From Hydractinia symbiolongicarpus (Eukaryota > Cnidaria > Hydrozoa > Anthoathecata > Hydractiniidae): DNA of 60,000 nt. The stretch covers positions 8,186,001-8,246,000 of the forward strand of contig NC_079887.1 of the NCBI RefSeq assembly GCF_029227915.1, in the 5' to 3' direction. This document shows positions 1 through 10,800 of the stretch, one piece after another (within the stretch, counting starts at the first letter, position 1; each line of letters opens with the position of its first letter). A model generated the notes under the pieces. It searched no databases. It saw only the letters and a program-made list of their open reading frames with translations, and was not told the DNA's origin. The position numbers and the translations under genes were made by a program.

Positions 1-1803
1 TTCAATGATTTTCTCCTAATGCTTTAATACCTATACACAAACAAACATATCTTCTTTGATCTACACCGTCCTTAACTTTGACCTAGGCCTCTGTTAATAC
101 CTTTCTTAGCAGTAAATAATACATAATGGATAGATGGACAAAAGCCGGGCACTATTTACATTTCACTGTGGTAAGCGATAAAAAAGCGTCTTCAGACATT
201 CAAATCCTAAAATCTTCGCATTAACAACTTTTCAAATCTTTACCTAATGCTTCTTAACAAGTTGGATGAAAAAGATTAGTTTCGAGGATTTGGTCTATCC
301 ACTTCAAATTAAATTGACATGAAATATGCACTCGAAAATAGTTTTGTCATCACGCAATTAATCGTGACTCGCTTTGTCCTATTCCATGTTTCATTTGTGC
401 TACCATATTTGGTTTCAAAATAGCGCATATCGGTATGCTTGTTGTAGATACATAAAATACTGTGTTACTAAATTTATGCTTTAGGCTTCCGTGGTCATAC
501 GCTATTTTCCGATAAAGCTAATATTTGTCTTCTGACCCGCATAAAGGATGTTTCTATACCGAGTTATACTGCAACGCTCTGATGTTTCGCGATATTTTGA
601 GAGTTTAGTACCATTCCCTAGTTTGGTTGGAAATAGTTGTAAAAAATGAATTTTTTAGTCCTACGGGTTACTAAAGGCTACTTATAGGTTGGTTGGCATT
701 CAATATTTTTTGTATTCTACGTTTTTAGTTAGTTTGGACCTGAACTACTCGTAAACCCTACTGCATCAACATTTAACGCATTTCATGTACCTAAGGGTGT
801 TGCCTTTTCACTATGCTGCCTTGTTATTGATTTATTTATTTGATTCAAGATCAAAAAAAAACATTGAACGTGCTTGCGGCAATCCATTTATTTGTATTTG
901 TTTTTGTGACGTACCTAAATCACTTTGCATATAGCATCTTTTCTTTGTGTTACCTTCAAACCGACTTGTGTTATTTACAAACTCGTCAATAGGCCACATG
1001 ATCTCGTCAGTTCTCTAATTAGTTTCAGTTGCAAGTTTGGTTTGCAAACTCAACACCAGACTACCGGAATATTGACTGAACTGGTAAAATAAATACGTTA
1101 AAACCATTTACTACAGTTTATTACGTTTTATATTCTGTTACTACTAGCATCTGTATAGGAATTCGACAAAAAAAGGTTAAAATTGACTTTATTGTTTTCG
1201 CGGAAGTCAAAGAACTGTATATGTATTTAAAGCTTGGTTTTCACGAGAAACCGAATTGCGCTGCAACTCTTGTACAACAAATCGGTTTTTGGAAACCAAG
1301 CCAATGTGGCTTCGAATCAACTAGATTGCTCTCCTTTTTCGCGAATTTCTCTTTACCACAGTGTTGAAATAATTTAAATTACGCCGCCAAAATTTCATTG
1401 ACTCGACCGACGTGTGCTTTTGGATTCTAAAATGAAAAACGTAAAACGTAGTGTATTTCTGAAAACGTAATAAAAAATGTAGGTCTTGCCAAAAGTTTTA
1501 TTTACAAATTCATTACCTATCGTGTAAATATCGATATCTTCAATTAAATTATTAAACAAATAATGAACAAAAAAAATAGATAAACGCTAATTGTTCGTGT
1601 AATTTTTACGTCATCGGTAGAAAGCTGATGGACTTCCGTCAAACGTTTTTTTCTCATGCTGGCATTCGCATGTTCTTTGTTGATATTTTTAAAAAATAAT
1701 GCGAATATATCACGCTTTATAGACATGTTTCGTTCTTTAACCTCAACACGAAATTCATTTGCAACGCCACTGTAGACGGAATTATCACAGGGCCCACAAA
1801 ACA

Positions 1804-1830
1804 GGGCGGAGGGCGGAGGGGGCAAGGGGG
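1804..1830 (+). other. Potential G-quadruplex block
   Basis: Four G runs of 3, 3, 5 and 5 bases (1804-1806, 1811-1813, 1818-1822, 1826-1830) are separated by loops of 4, 4 and 3 bases. This fits the usual G-quadruplex pattern and stands out in very AT-rich DNA. Function is unknown. Confidence 0.5.
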
Positions 1831-2149
1831 CAGAGATAGAAACACTATTTTCTCCATTGCACCACGGTAAAACGCTAAGATAGTGAATTTAGAAGTGTGA
1901 AATTCAAAAAAAAATTCAAGGCAGCCATAACCCCTTTGACTGTGTTTAGCCAATGTGCCCCTCTCCCGTGTCATATCTTAACACTTTTTAGGGAGTTTAT
2001 ATGTTCCCTCGATACAATAATGGTATATGGGTTGTTATTTTTTCCTATATAAAGATCTTTTTTGTTAGAAGTCAAAAAAGTGGAAAATTAATTTTTGATT
2101 AACACTTGTGATTTTCCAGATTCATTCTCGTTATATTACATCATTTGTT

Positions 2150-2276
2150 ACTCCCTGTCGTGCAGTATCAGACAATGACTATTATTTCCGAATGAACAGG
2201 GCGGGATTTCTGACATCTACTAACGGATTTCGTATCTGTGAGGTATCAGGCTCACGCTGATTCACGACAGGAGTGT
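2150..2276. repeat. Short imperfect inverted repeat
   Basis: The left arm (about 2151-2166) contains ACTCCCTGTCGTG. The right arm (about 2262-2276) reads ACTCCTGTCGTG on the opposite strand. The arms enclose roughly 100 bp. It could be a small MITE remnant, but no target duplication was seen. Confidence 0.25.
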
Positions 2277-3317
2277 TTTGCGAAAAAATAACAGTGCATG
2301 ACTAAAAATAACAACAATGCGAGCGCACGGCCCGTATAGGTGGTATCTTTAAATAAATAGAGATTTTGACGCTTCTTTGAAGATGTCTTATTTGATCCGA
2401 TCTCTTGCGAAGTTATTGTTTTTTAATTAACGGGACTTGATTACCAACTTTGAACCCAGTTTCTTGTCGACCGAGTGAGTGAAAAAAAGATGCGAAGTTG
2501 AATTTTTCTTTTGATGCAATGAAAGAAAAGAATCACTCGGTAAAGAAATATATTTAATAATTAGAAGAAACACCCAGTTGAAACGTCCAGTTGAAGACGT
2601 TCGTCAGTTAATATACTAACGCCCATTGTTAACAAAAGCCTTACCTCTGATCAAAGTTGCAAATGCCAAAGTAAACAAATCAATTTCATCAAAATACGTG
2701 CAAAGGAAATGTATTTGTATCAGTGTAGGCGGTTAAGTTTATTTGCTCTGTTATACAACAAAAGAGTTTTGACTTGAATTTATTTTTAAAGGGAAAAGTT
2801 ATTTTTGTGAGCGTCCACTTTATGTTGTACATGTCCTTAACTTTGTCTTGTCTTTTATAAAGAGATTCACGCATTTGTTTGAAATCTACCGCTGTACTAA
2901 TTAGATGACAAAAACTGTTTTATCAGACCGACCAACTGCCAGTTTGCTGTCATACCACAACATTTTTTCACATGGTATTACCTTTCTAGTTCCTTGCCGC
3001 TAAGCATCGACGACCTCACGCTTTTCGCACCTTTTTCATATGTCTTTTAATAATGTAAGAAATTTTTGTCAAGAAATTGTATTAGAACCCAATCTTCTCT
3101 TATAAAAAATCAAGCGTTGTGCGGCATGCAGATCTTGGATTTACACTACTACTGGCGGTGAAAGAAAACAGACCACTAACGCCCTGCGTGGCGTTTTCTT
3201 TTGGTGGTAACGTGGGGCCATTGTAACAAGGGTCGCTTAAGTTATATTAGATATTTTAAATTAAAATTTGCATTATTGCATTGACTTGTTGAAAATTTAT
3301 AACTCTTTTCCGACTAG

Positions 3318-3528
3318 GTTGTGATTTACGAATCTGGGAAAGCACTACTGAAAGTGGAAACCGGTACAACAGTTGAAGTGATGAAACTGCTATACGAAGC
3401 CGAAAATAAGAATTTCGACAGTGCTAACATCATCGGCGTGAGGCCACGGAATTCGAGTGATATACCATGCATTGTTACTCTCGATGAATCTAAACTTGAT
3501 GATGTTGCGTATGATCTTATTGTAAAAG
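3318..3528 (+). CDS. Possible internal exon, unknown protein
   Basis: An open block of about 70 codons lies between an acceptor (CTAG at 3314-3317) and a consensus donor (GTAAGG from 3529). The base composition and amino-acid mix look coding. It includes the segments KVETGTTVEVMKLLYEAENK and IGVRPRNSSDIPCIV, which loosely recall a beta-grasp (ubiquitin-like or RA-like) fold, but I do not recognise the family. The exon starts in phase 0 and ends after the first base of a codon. A phase-compatible acceptor (TTTAG at 4606-4610) lies inside the downstream zinc-finger ORF, so this may be an upstream exon of that gene. It could equally belong to a separate gene. Confidence 0.4.
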
Positions 3529-4489
3529 GTAAGGCTATTTATATATTTTTCTTTCGTTGTTTCTAGAAATTATTTGACATTTACCTAGCCATTATCTTCT
3601 CTATATAAACTCATCGTCTCTGTGTTCAAAATGGTTGCCAAATCGCTACCGTGAGCCTCGTCCCTAGGGTCTCGTGGCCACTGAGCCCGTTATTACGGAG
3701 TGGCCGCTATTAACTTATCAACAACACAAAATGCTCTGAATAAGAGGTTTCGCTACCTTGTGCTAAAGATTCACGAAATAGCGATGCCTCCGATCACAGC
3801 AAGCAATAATCCGAGGGAATATGTACGACGGGCAAACGAGTGGATTTTTTAACGAGCTGTCCATTAAATTTCCCTTTTTATATATATAAATATTTTAAGT
3901 GGCTAGTAAAAAAAAATCGTGTGCATTAAAGTGAGGCACTTTATCCTGTTCCTTCATTTATCTACACGATAAGGTTTTTTTGGTAAACGACATATTTAGA
4001 TTTGAACATGATACTCTTCGTGAAGTGGTTGGCACTATAAATAAAGATTTGAATTAATTTTCTGCATTGCGGTAGATTCCAGATGCCACCTTTTCCTGAA
4101 TAATTTTAAAATGAAACCGTTTAAAGTTCATAAGGAAATTAAAGTTGTTCTTATCGATTTTAAAACTCGAGAGTAAAAATCATAAACTTAAACTAAAAAA
4201 TCTCATCCAAAGTATTTTCGAACAGGGAAGTATCACAAAACATACCTCCGTCGGCCTTAGATACCATGTTTACAAACACCATGGAGACAGCAGAATAAAT
4301 AAGAGGTCTCAGGATTAAGTAGGCTCACCGCTGACAGAAAAACTTGCACTAGCATGGTTATACTGTGTTGGCACACTACGCATGTTGACGCATTTTTTAA
4401 TTGTTATCTTAAGACAGCGAAAAACAGTTTTGACAAGTTGAGTTGGTAATTGTGGTTTTCCTCGATTATCTCAAACTCTTTTTTTCCTT
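3529..4489 (+). other. Intron or intergenic spacer
   Basis: Probably an intron if the flanking exons belong together. It contains one copy of a short motif, CCTCGTCCCTAGGG (about 3657-3670), that recurs in opposite orientation near 38447-38460. This suggests a dispersed repeat. No other structure was recognised. Confidence 0.35.
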
Positions 4490-6025
4490 ATGGTAACAAT
4501 AAATGAGTCGACTCAAAAAACAAACAAGCAGATCGCTTGGTCGCATTACTCATTGCTACGCGAGGTAATGGGAATGCCAAATGATTACTTTGTGGATGTT
4601 TTAACTTTAGATAAAAAATCAATTACATCACCAGTATCGAGTGATGTTTCATCGAATGGATACGCTACACCACACGAACGAAACGAACGATCCGTTACGA
4701 CACGATGTATCGATTGCTCTCGTGAATCGTGGAAAACAAAACGATACACAAGTGTTGGAATGAATACTGAAATTAGCATTAACCCTCTTCTTGAAATCGA
4801 TTCGTTGCGATCCATGTCTGCATCGAGTTCTTATCAACCGGCTCAACAACCTAATACTGAGACCACTTACCAGTCCCGCCCAAGAGGACGACCCCCAATT
4901 CAACGGCCTGTTCCAATTCCGCCACCAGGAAATATCGTTTACAGTAGTGTGCACAAGAAGGATTATGTTGTGGCTGCTTTACCGGCTGTTCCAAGCTGCG
5001 TTACTGATATTGAATACATGGATCGTGGTAATTATCGAAATCGTTCACCAAGAACATCGCCTATTCCACACATTCATAGTGGGGGCCACACGAAGATCTG
5101 TTATCCTCCGATGAGCAAAACCATTGATTTAGATGCTGTGCATTACGAAAATTTAAGACACAGACATCCACCTCAGTTACACTCGCCCAACCATCATATG
5201 GTCTTGGAAGCAGAAGGTGGGAAAATGTCCCCAAGAAGGAGACCACGAAGTAGATCGCCTGTTATTCATCATGGAAATGGTTATATTAAAGCAGAAGACG
5301 CCTTTCACCACCATTCGCACAAAACTGACGACCGACGACACATTTATCACAGCGAGTATGTGCGTGTTGCAACTCAATACCCATACGAGCACGTGCCAAC
5401 TGTCGCAGCATTTCCCGCACATCACCCAGAACCTGAGAGCGAGCCACCAGTGTATGTTTTGCCAAATGATTTCGACATGAAGCGTGATCGCATTGATCAG
5501 CACATCATGAGCTATGAACAAGCTAAAGAGTATCAGCCGAATCAACGTGATATATCGGAGAACGGTTTAAAACAAGTTGCAGTTGGCGCAGAGAGAACAT
5601 CACCTGATGCCAGTGATTCGGGAAAATCGGGTACAGATGAAACTTCAACAGCCGAAGTTTCAAATGTACGCACGCTTTCCTGCAAAATTTGCAAACAAAC
5701 CTTTCCGACCAAAAGTACATTATACAAACATTTGCGTGGTCACACATCCGATGAAAAACCATTTAAATGTCATGAGTGTGGACAGGGCTTTACACTGAGT
5801 AGCAACCTGCGACAACATCGTATAATCCATCGAGGTTACAAACCATTTCAATGCGAATACTGCGGCAAAAAGTTTATGCGTTCTAATGTATACAAACAAC
5901 ACAGAAGGATACATACAGGAGAGAAGATGCACAAGTGTGATTTGTGCCCAAGTGAATTTCTTCAAAAGTATGCCCTAATAAAACACATGAAAAAAGTCCA
6001 CAACATCGAAACTTTCGACAACTAA
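4490..6025 (+). CDS. C2H2 zinc-finger protein, four fingers
   Basis: A single 511-codon open frame ends at TAA (6023-6025). The C-terminal part has four consecutive Kruppel-type C2H2 fingers. Their Cys/His ligands are at about residues 398/401/414/418, 427/430/443/447, 455/458/471/475 and 483/486/499/504. They are joined by linkers such as HTSDEKP and HTGEK. The first 390 residues are low-complexity: rich in Pro, Ser, His and Arg, with basic SPRR/RSRSP patches. The protein is most likely a nuclear DNA-binding transcription regulator. ATG 4490 is the first Met after an in-frame TGA at 4439. However, an acceptor-like TTTAG at 4606-4610 would fuse the upstream exon (3318-3528) in frame at codon 41, so the N-terminus is uncertain. 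The finger number and unknown N-terminus do not allow an orthologue to be named. Confidence 0.85.
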   Translation: MVTINESTQKTNKQIAWSHYSLLREVMGMPNDYFVDVLTLDKKSITSPVSSDVSSNGYATPHERNERSVTTRCIDCSRESWKTKRYTSVGMNTEISINPLLEIDSLRSMSASSSYQPAQQPNTETTYQSRPRGRPPIQRPVPIPPPGNIVYSSVHKKDYVVAALPAVPSCVTDIEYMDRGNYRNRSPRTSPIPHIHSGGHTKICYPPMSKTIDLDAVHYENLRHRHPPQLHSPNHHMVLEAEGGKMSPRRRPRSRSPVIHHGNGYIKAEDAFHHHSHKTDDRRHIYHSEYVRVATQYPYEHVPTVAAFPAHHPEPESEPPVYVLPNDFDMKRDRIDQHIMSYEQAKEYQPNQRDISENGLKQVAVGAERTSPDASDSGKSGTDETSTAEVSNVRTLSCKICKQTFPTKSTLYKHLRGHTSDEKPFKCHECGQGFTLSSNLRQHRIIHRGYKPFQCEYCGKKFMRSNVYKQHRRIHTGEKMHKCDLCPSEFLQKYALIKHMKKVHNIETFDN

Positions 6026-6290
6026 AAATATAACAGAAAAAACTTTATAATTTGTTATTATACTGTATTTAACATTTCTTACGTTCGTGTTTGCTTCGTT
6101 TTACGAAGAACAATATGGCGGATTTTAGTTCACCACTCTCTTTAAAGTTATTCTTCGTATCGTGGCGTTAACAATGGGCGGTGTTGACTTTGAGTGAGCG
6201 TATAGCCGCCAACTAAGTGTATATTTTTCTAGAAGTTTATTCTAGTGATGCTAATTTATGTGATTTCACATAGCTAAATCGTACGCCGAA

Positions 6291-6296
6291 ATAAAG
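6291..6296 (+). terminator. Candidate polyadenylation signal of zinc-finger gene
   Basis: A canonical AATAAA lies about 265 bp after the zinc-finger stop codon. A second candidate lies near 6430 in very AT-rich sequence. No transcript data are available to choose between them. Confidence 0.4.
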
Positions 6297-7845
6297 TAGA
6301 TAAAAACTTTGTACAAGAAATATTTGACCTGGTTTTATGGTGCAAATACACTTTTATTATATTTAAAGTAAATATATATTTCAAACGTGATATTTTTAAG
6401 GTTATTTACATCTTTAATATATTTTGTAAATAAAAATTTTATTATTTAGTGAGGCCACGGATGGCTATTATTTTATTGAAAGATTTATCTCCGAGTAAGT
6501 CCGGCATCGTATTTTTTGCTGAGATCAGCATGAGTCATTTACTTGCTACCTTAATATAGAATACGAAAACTCATGTGAATTTGGTTTTACCGAAACCAAA
6601 GATACCACAAAGTGTTTTCTATCAGTGGTTGGCTCCACCCAGTTAAATAAAATCTTTCAGTGTTAATCGCACATGTTATTTTGAAAGTGAAATCGTATTA
6701 GCAAAAATAGAAACGATATGGGTTGTAATTTGCCAGCATTTGATGCCCCGTGTCTTCGTCGTGACATTTATTTTGTTTTTTATAGCCGGCAAAAAATTCT
6801 GACAAGCTAGCGTTATTTTAAAACCTAAAAATACCTTTCAGTGGTACTCTGGCAATTGCTAAAATTGTTTCTTAAATTAGTTATTCAAACTCATCAGTTG
6901 ACATCTATTATATAAGACTCACTTTTTTTCGTAGAAAGTCAAAATTTAATATTTTGAAAGCATTGTTTAGAAATAAAAATAGACAATAAAAAATCGCACA
7001 TACAAAGACAATTTACGAATTTCTCTTTTATGCTTATCCACTGGTGGCTTATTTTTTGACAAATTTTTTCCCGAACAGAAATGAGAATTTCCCTTGCTTA
7101 TATACGTAAAATTACTGATAACAAAAACAACATTTTCACGGAACTTTGGCTCTTATTTGACGGCTGAGTTTTTATATTAAATACATTTCATTGCTTGTTG
7201 ACATTTATTATTCATACGATTGCCTGCCTTCCTATAAAAACCTCTACCTTTGCCCAATCAAGTTTTTCGTGAGTGAGTGATGTTATTGTTTTAAAATATA
7301 TGCTTTATTTAAAAAATAATTAGTGTGGAAAGAATGGAGAATTTTCAGGCACTTAAAATTTGCGAAATTAAAAGTCCATGATTAAAAAGTTAACAATTTC
7401 CTTATCCGTTGTAAAACAAAATTATGGAAAAAAGCATAGCATTTTATATTATAGTTTGTGACTTTTTTCTTGGTGCTTTTTTTTGAGGTTTTGCTAATTT
7501 AAATCCCACGCCCAATTTAACAAAACTTTGATTCTACGCAACAACATCAACAAAACTTTTAACAAAATGTCTTTCCCGCTGTTTTTCACGTTTTGTGACT
7601 AAACTGTAGCAAGTTAGACAATAAAAATATTTGTTGGAGCGCCATTATCACTGAGAAGAGTCAACAATAAAAACGGAGACAGAAGATGAATCTAATTATA
7701 AAATATCCGATATTTTTTTCAAAAAAAAAGTGCATAGTATTCGTTCATTAATGTTATGACGTCACAGTTTCAATCAATCAGTAAATACAATCCTTGAAAT
7801 AAAAATTTCTAGCAGGTCTCAAGTCACTTATCCTGCCATTCCCTG
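6297..7845. other. Intergenic, no gene seen
   Basis: AT-rich sequence between the zinc-finger gene and the convergent 3' end of the Sel1-repeat gene. No exon, RNA gene or repeat family was recognised. Confidence 0.5.
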
Positions 7846-10800
7846 TCAATTTTCGCCCTTTTTCTTTGCTTCTTCCAATTCTAACTCTTCCAGAAGTAAC
7901 CGTGCATTATGATTGTTTGGAGCCGCTCGTTGGTAGAGTTCTTTCGCTTTTGCTAAGTTCTTTTCGACTCCTAAGCCGTGGTAATACATGTTGCCTAGGT
8001 TCACCTAAAAATAAATAATAAAAAGACAGTTTAGAAAATCTTATGTTTTTGTAAACATTTCAGAAAGGGTGTCTGTTTTTTTTTTTTTTTATCCCATACT
8101 AATCAGTGCTGTCAGAGTGAGAACAAAGGATAAATTATACAAGTTACAATTTTGAATTACATAAGCTGAATCATACAACTGGTGACGATGACATGGTGGG
8201 TTTTCGTCATTTTGAACATCAAAATTTCGAACTGTGAGTCATACCCTTCCATTTTTTTACTGTTTAAGCTCTAGGATGTAAAAACCAAATACGAGAATAC
8301 TTATATTTCACTTCGCGCTCGTATAATAATGGGCACCTATGAGTTCATATGCTTAAATAATTCAAAATGGCGCATTTTATACACACATTACAATATGTTG
8401 ACGTATGCATCCAAAACACCCATGTATTGTATTTTATTTGTATTTTCTTTACATTAAAGATAGGAGAATGGGTATATTTGGAAATTTTCTATTAATTTCT
8501 CACTTCCGGTAGCAAAATATTCGTAACGACTTGCCATGCGTCATCACATGGTGACAACTCTGACATACTTTCGCCCTAAATATTTGAAAACACTTTTAAA
8601 GGTATACTCTCCTCTATTTTTTTCGTGCGTTTTACTAAATTTTATTTTCACTTTTTTTCTAGCACCAGTTAGGGTTAAGAGTTTCTCTCTAATGCAATCG
8701 ATTTTAAAACCACTAAAACTTAATTTGAAAACAAAAACTTTTTTTTTGGATTAACGAGACCAAATCACGTAATGACACTAATAGAGAGAGAGTACCACAA
8801 TTAGCATCATAAAATATTTTTAAAATGACAAATAAATAAATCTATTGGAAAAGAAAACAAGTTTCACGGTCAGTTGTCACTTAGTTTGACCTTGTCAATG
8901 CAAGTAATAAAACAGCAATGTTAGTATGACTGTTTTTCCTTAGAAATGAAAATAAAAAGTGACATGTCAAAAATGCTAGTTTTTTCATACTCCTATAGGC
9001 TGGAAATATATACCACATTGCTGGTTTGTGACATCACACTCTATGTCATTACTAAACTTTTGCTCAGTTTGTTTATTTAGAGGTATAAGTAAGAAGACAT
9101 TTATTAAACTTTTCCCTGGGGTACACCTAAACTGCATCACGGCACACATTCAAATTACGCCCTGGCGCGCATCTAAACTATCCTCTAACGCCAAACTAAA
9201 ATCGCAAATAAAGGAAAATAATTTGGATTAGCGAGTTTATATTACATGTGTTGAAAAATATTAGTGAAACTTTTAATCTTTCTGCAAATCTTTGCTTGGC
9301 ATTGCCTAAGGTTAGAAATCGGACACAGCAGTCATCTCTCACCAGCTGCCAATGTGTTTGCTAAGATTAGAACTTCTCACGTCACTATATAGTAAAATGA
9401 TAAAGAAAAATGGAAATGCGGGATGACGTAATGTCGCTATTATTAACCACAACAACTGCCGACTGTTTTCATTCCAAATAAAACGTCGATAGGAATGGGA
9501 ACATCTACATATTTAGTAGAAAAATTACATTTCTGCATCTGCACGAACTTTCCTGTGTTCAATCCTTAATTGACATGCAAACGCGCGCTTGCTCCCATAG
9601 TAGAACGAAGGATATACAATACTTTATGAGAATTTTACACTGAACCACGTTGCAACATAAGAATACTACAATCAGATATAAACGCCATTGCTTGCAGCCA
9701 CATGAAAATCAAGAAAATCTTTTTGTACAAAGAAACATCAGCAGGATAAAAACCATCACGATTCTGTTTTATTTATTTATTTATTTTGTGAAATTTGGGA
9801 GTTTGGATCTGGTTTGTTTCATTTTTTTTTTAAATGTATATAAAAACAAAAGTTAACATTACTTAATATAGATCTTATTATTTAAACTAATAAAGTAAAG
9901 ATTCCTTACCATGGCGTACATTAAAAAAAGAATTTCCGAAGTATAGATCTGAATAGCAAAGTGAGGAAGTAAAAATGTTTACATATTTTTTTTAAAGAAA
10001 TAAGCAATTTTTAAACGGTCTGTCTGATTCTTATTCTAAGGAAACCTAGCATGGTATGAAAAGCAGAACAGAGCATGATTAAATAATTGAGTTTTCGCAT
10101 ATTTTTCAATCTACTTCAGTCAGGCGAACGGTTGACAAGATCAATTCTAAAAATTTGGATGGTATTTGGATCATCATCAATTTCTTTGATAATTTTTTTA
10201 GTTAAAACTTGAAACAAAGGTGAAGAAATAATACAGGTCAGACGAATGGATGAGGAATATTTGAGTTCAAATATCTTTGATGACATTATCGCCCACTGCT
10301 TTCGCAGTTTGGATCGAAACTACAGTGGGTGGTTAACTAATTAGTCTCAGGGCTTGTAAAAAAGAACATGTTTCACCAATTAGTTGCCATGTCATTCAGC
10401 CCCAAAAATAAATTTACGTCATATCTCTATTCCCACTATTGACGTCAATTCTACGTCATAAAAAAAGTCAACAAAAACCCTGATTGTTTTGTTCCTATAA
10501 TTGAGAATTTAGAAAATACAAAACAAAAGCATCCTTAGTTTTGTTATCACTTGGCAAATCATTTAATCAGTTTCTCTCGAAAGACGTTCCACCAGAGTTA
10601 ATTGTCTACAATCTTTAACAAGAAGAATAAAAACACTAACGATGGGACACTATTCTGTCTGAGTTGCATTTGTGAAAACAGATTTTAAAATATCGAAAGG
10701 ACTCTAACAAGTCAACAGTTGTTATATATACAATGTTATAATTTGTTTACTTTTTAGTTTTCGTGAAAGTAAGTTTTCTTATCATATTATTCCAGGTATA

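Larger units (their letters stand above)
1..3317. other. Non-coding stretch upstream of first exon
   Basis: No exon with coding support was found on either strand. The open frames here are AT-rich, unlike any family I know, and lack paired splice sites. The stretch holds a G-rich block at 1804-1830 and a weak inverted repeat near 2150-2275. It may contain upstream exons or introns of the gene whose exon lies at 3318-3528, since that exon has a stop codon immediately upstream in frame and so must be spliced at its 5' end. Confidence 0.5.

Noticed and set aside
5177-5545. Minus-strand ORF of 122 codons opposite the zinc-finger gene
   Set aside because: Shadow of the coding strand; no family signature and no splice or start context.
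10288-10330. Histone-type 3' stem-loop
   Set aside because: Stem and flanks do not match the histone consensus, and no histone gene is present; a chance or repeat-derived hairpin.
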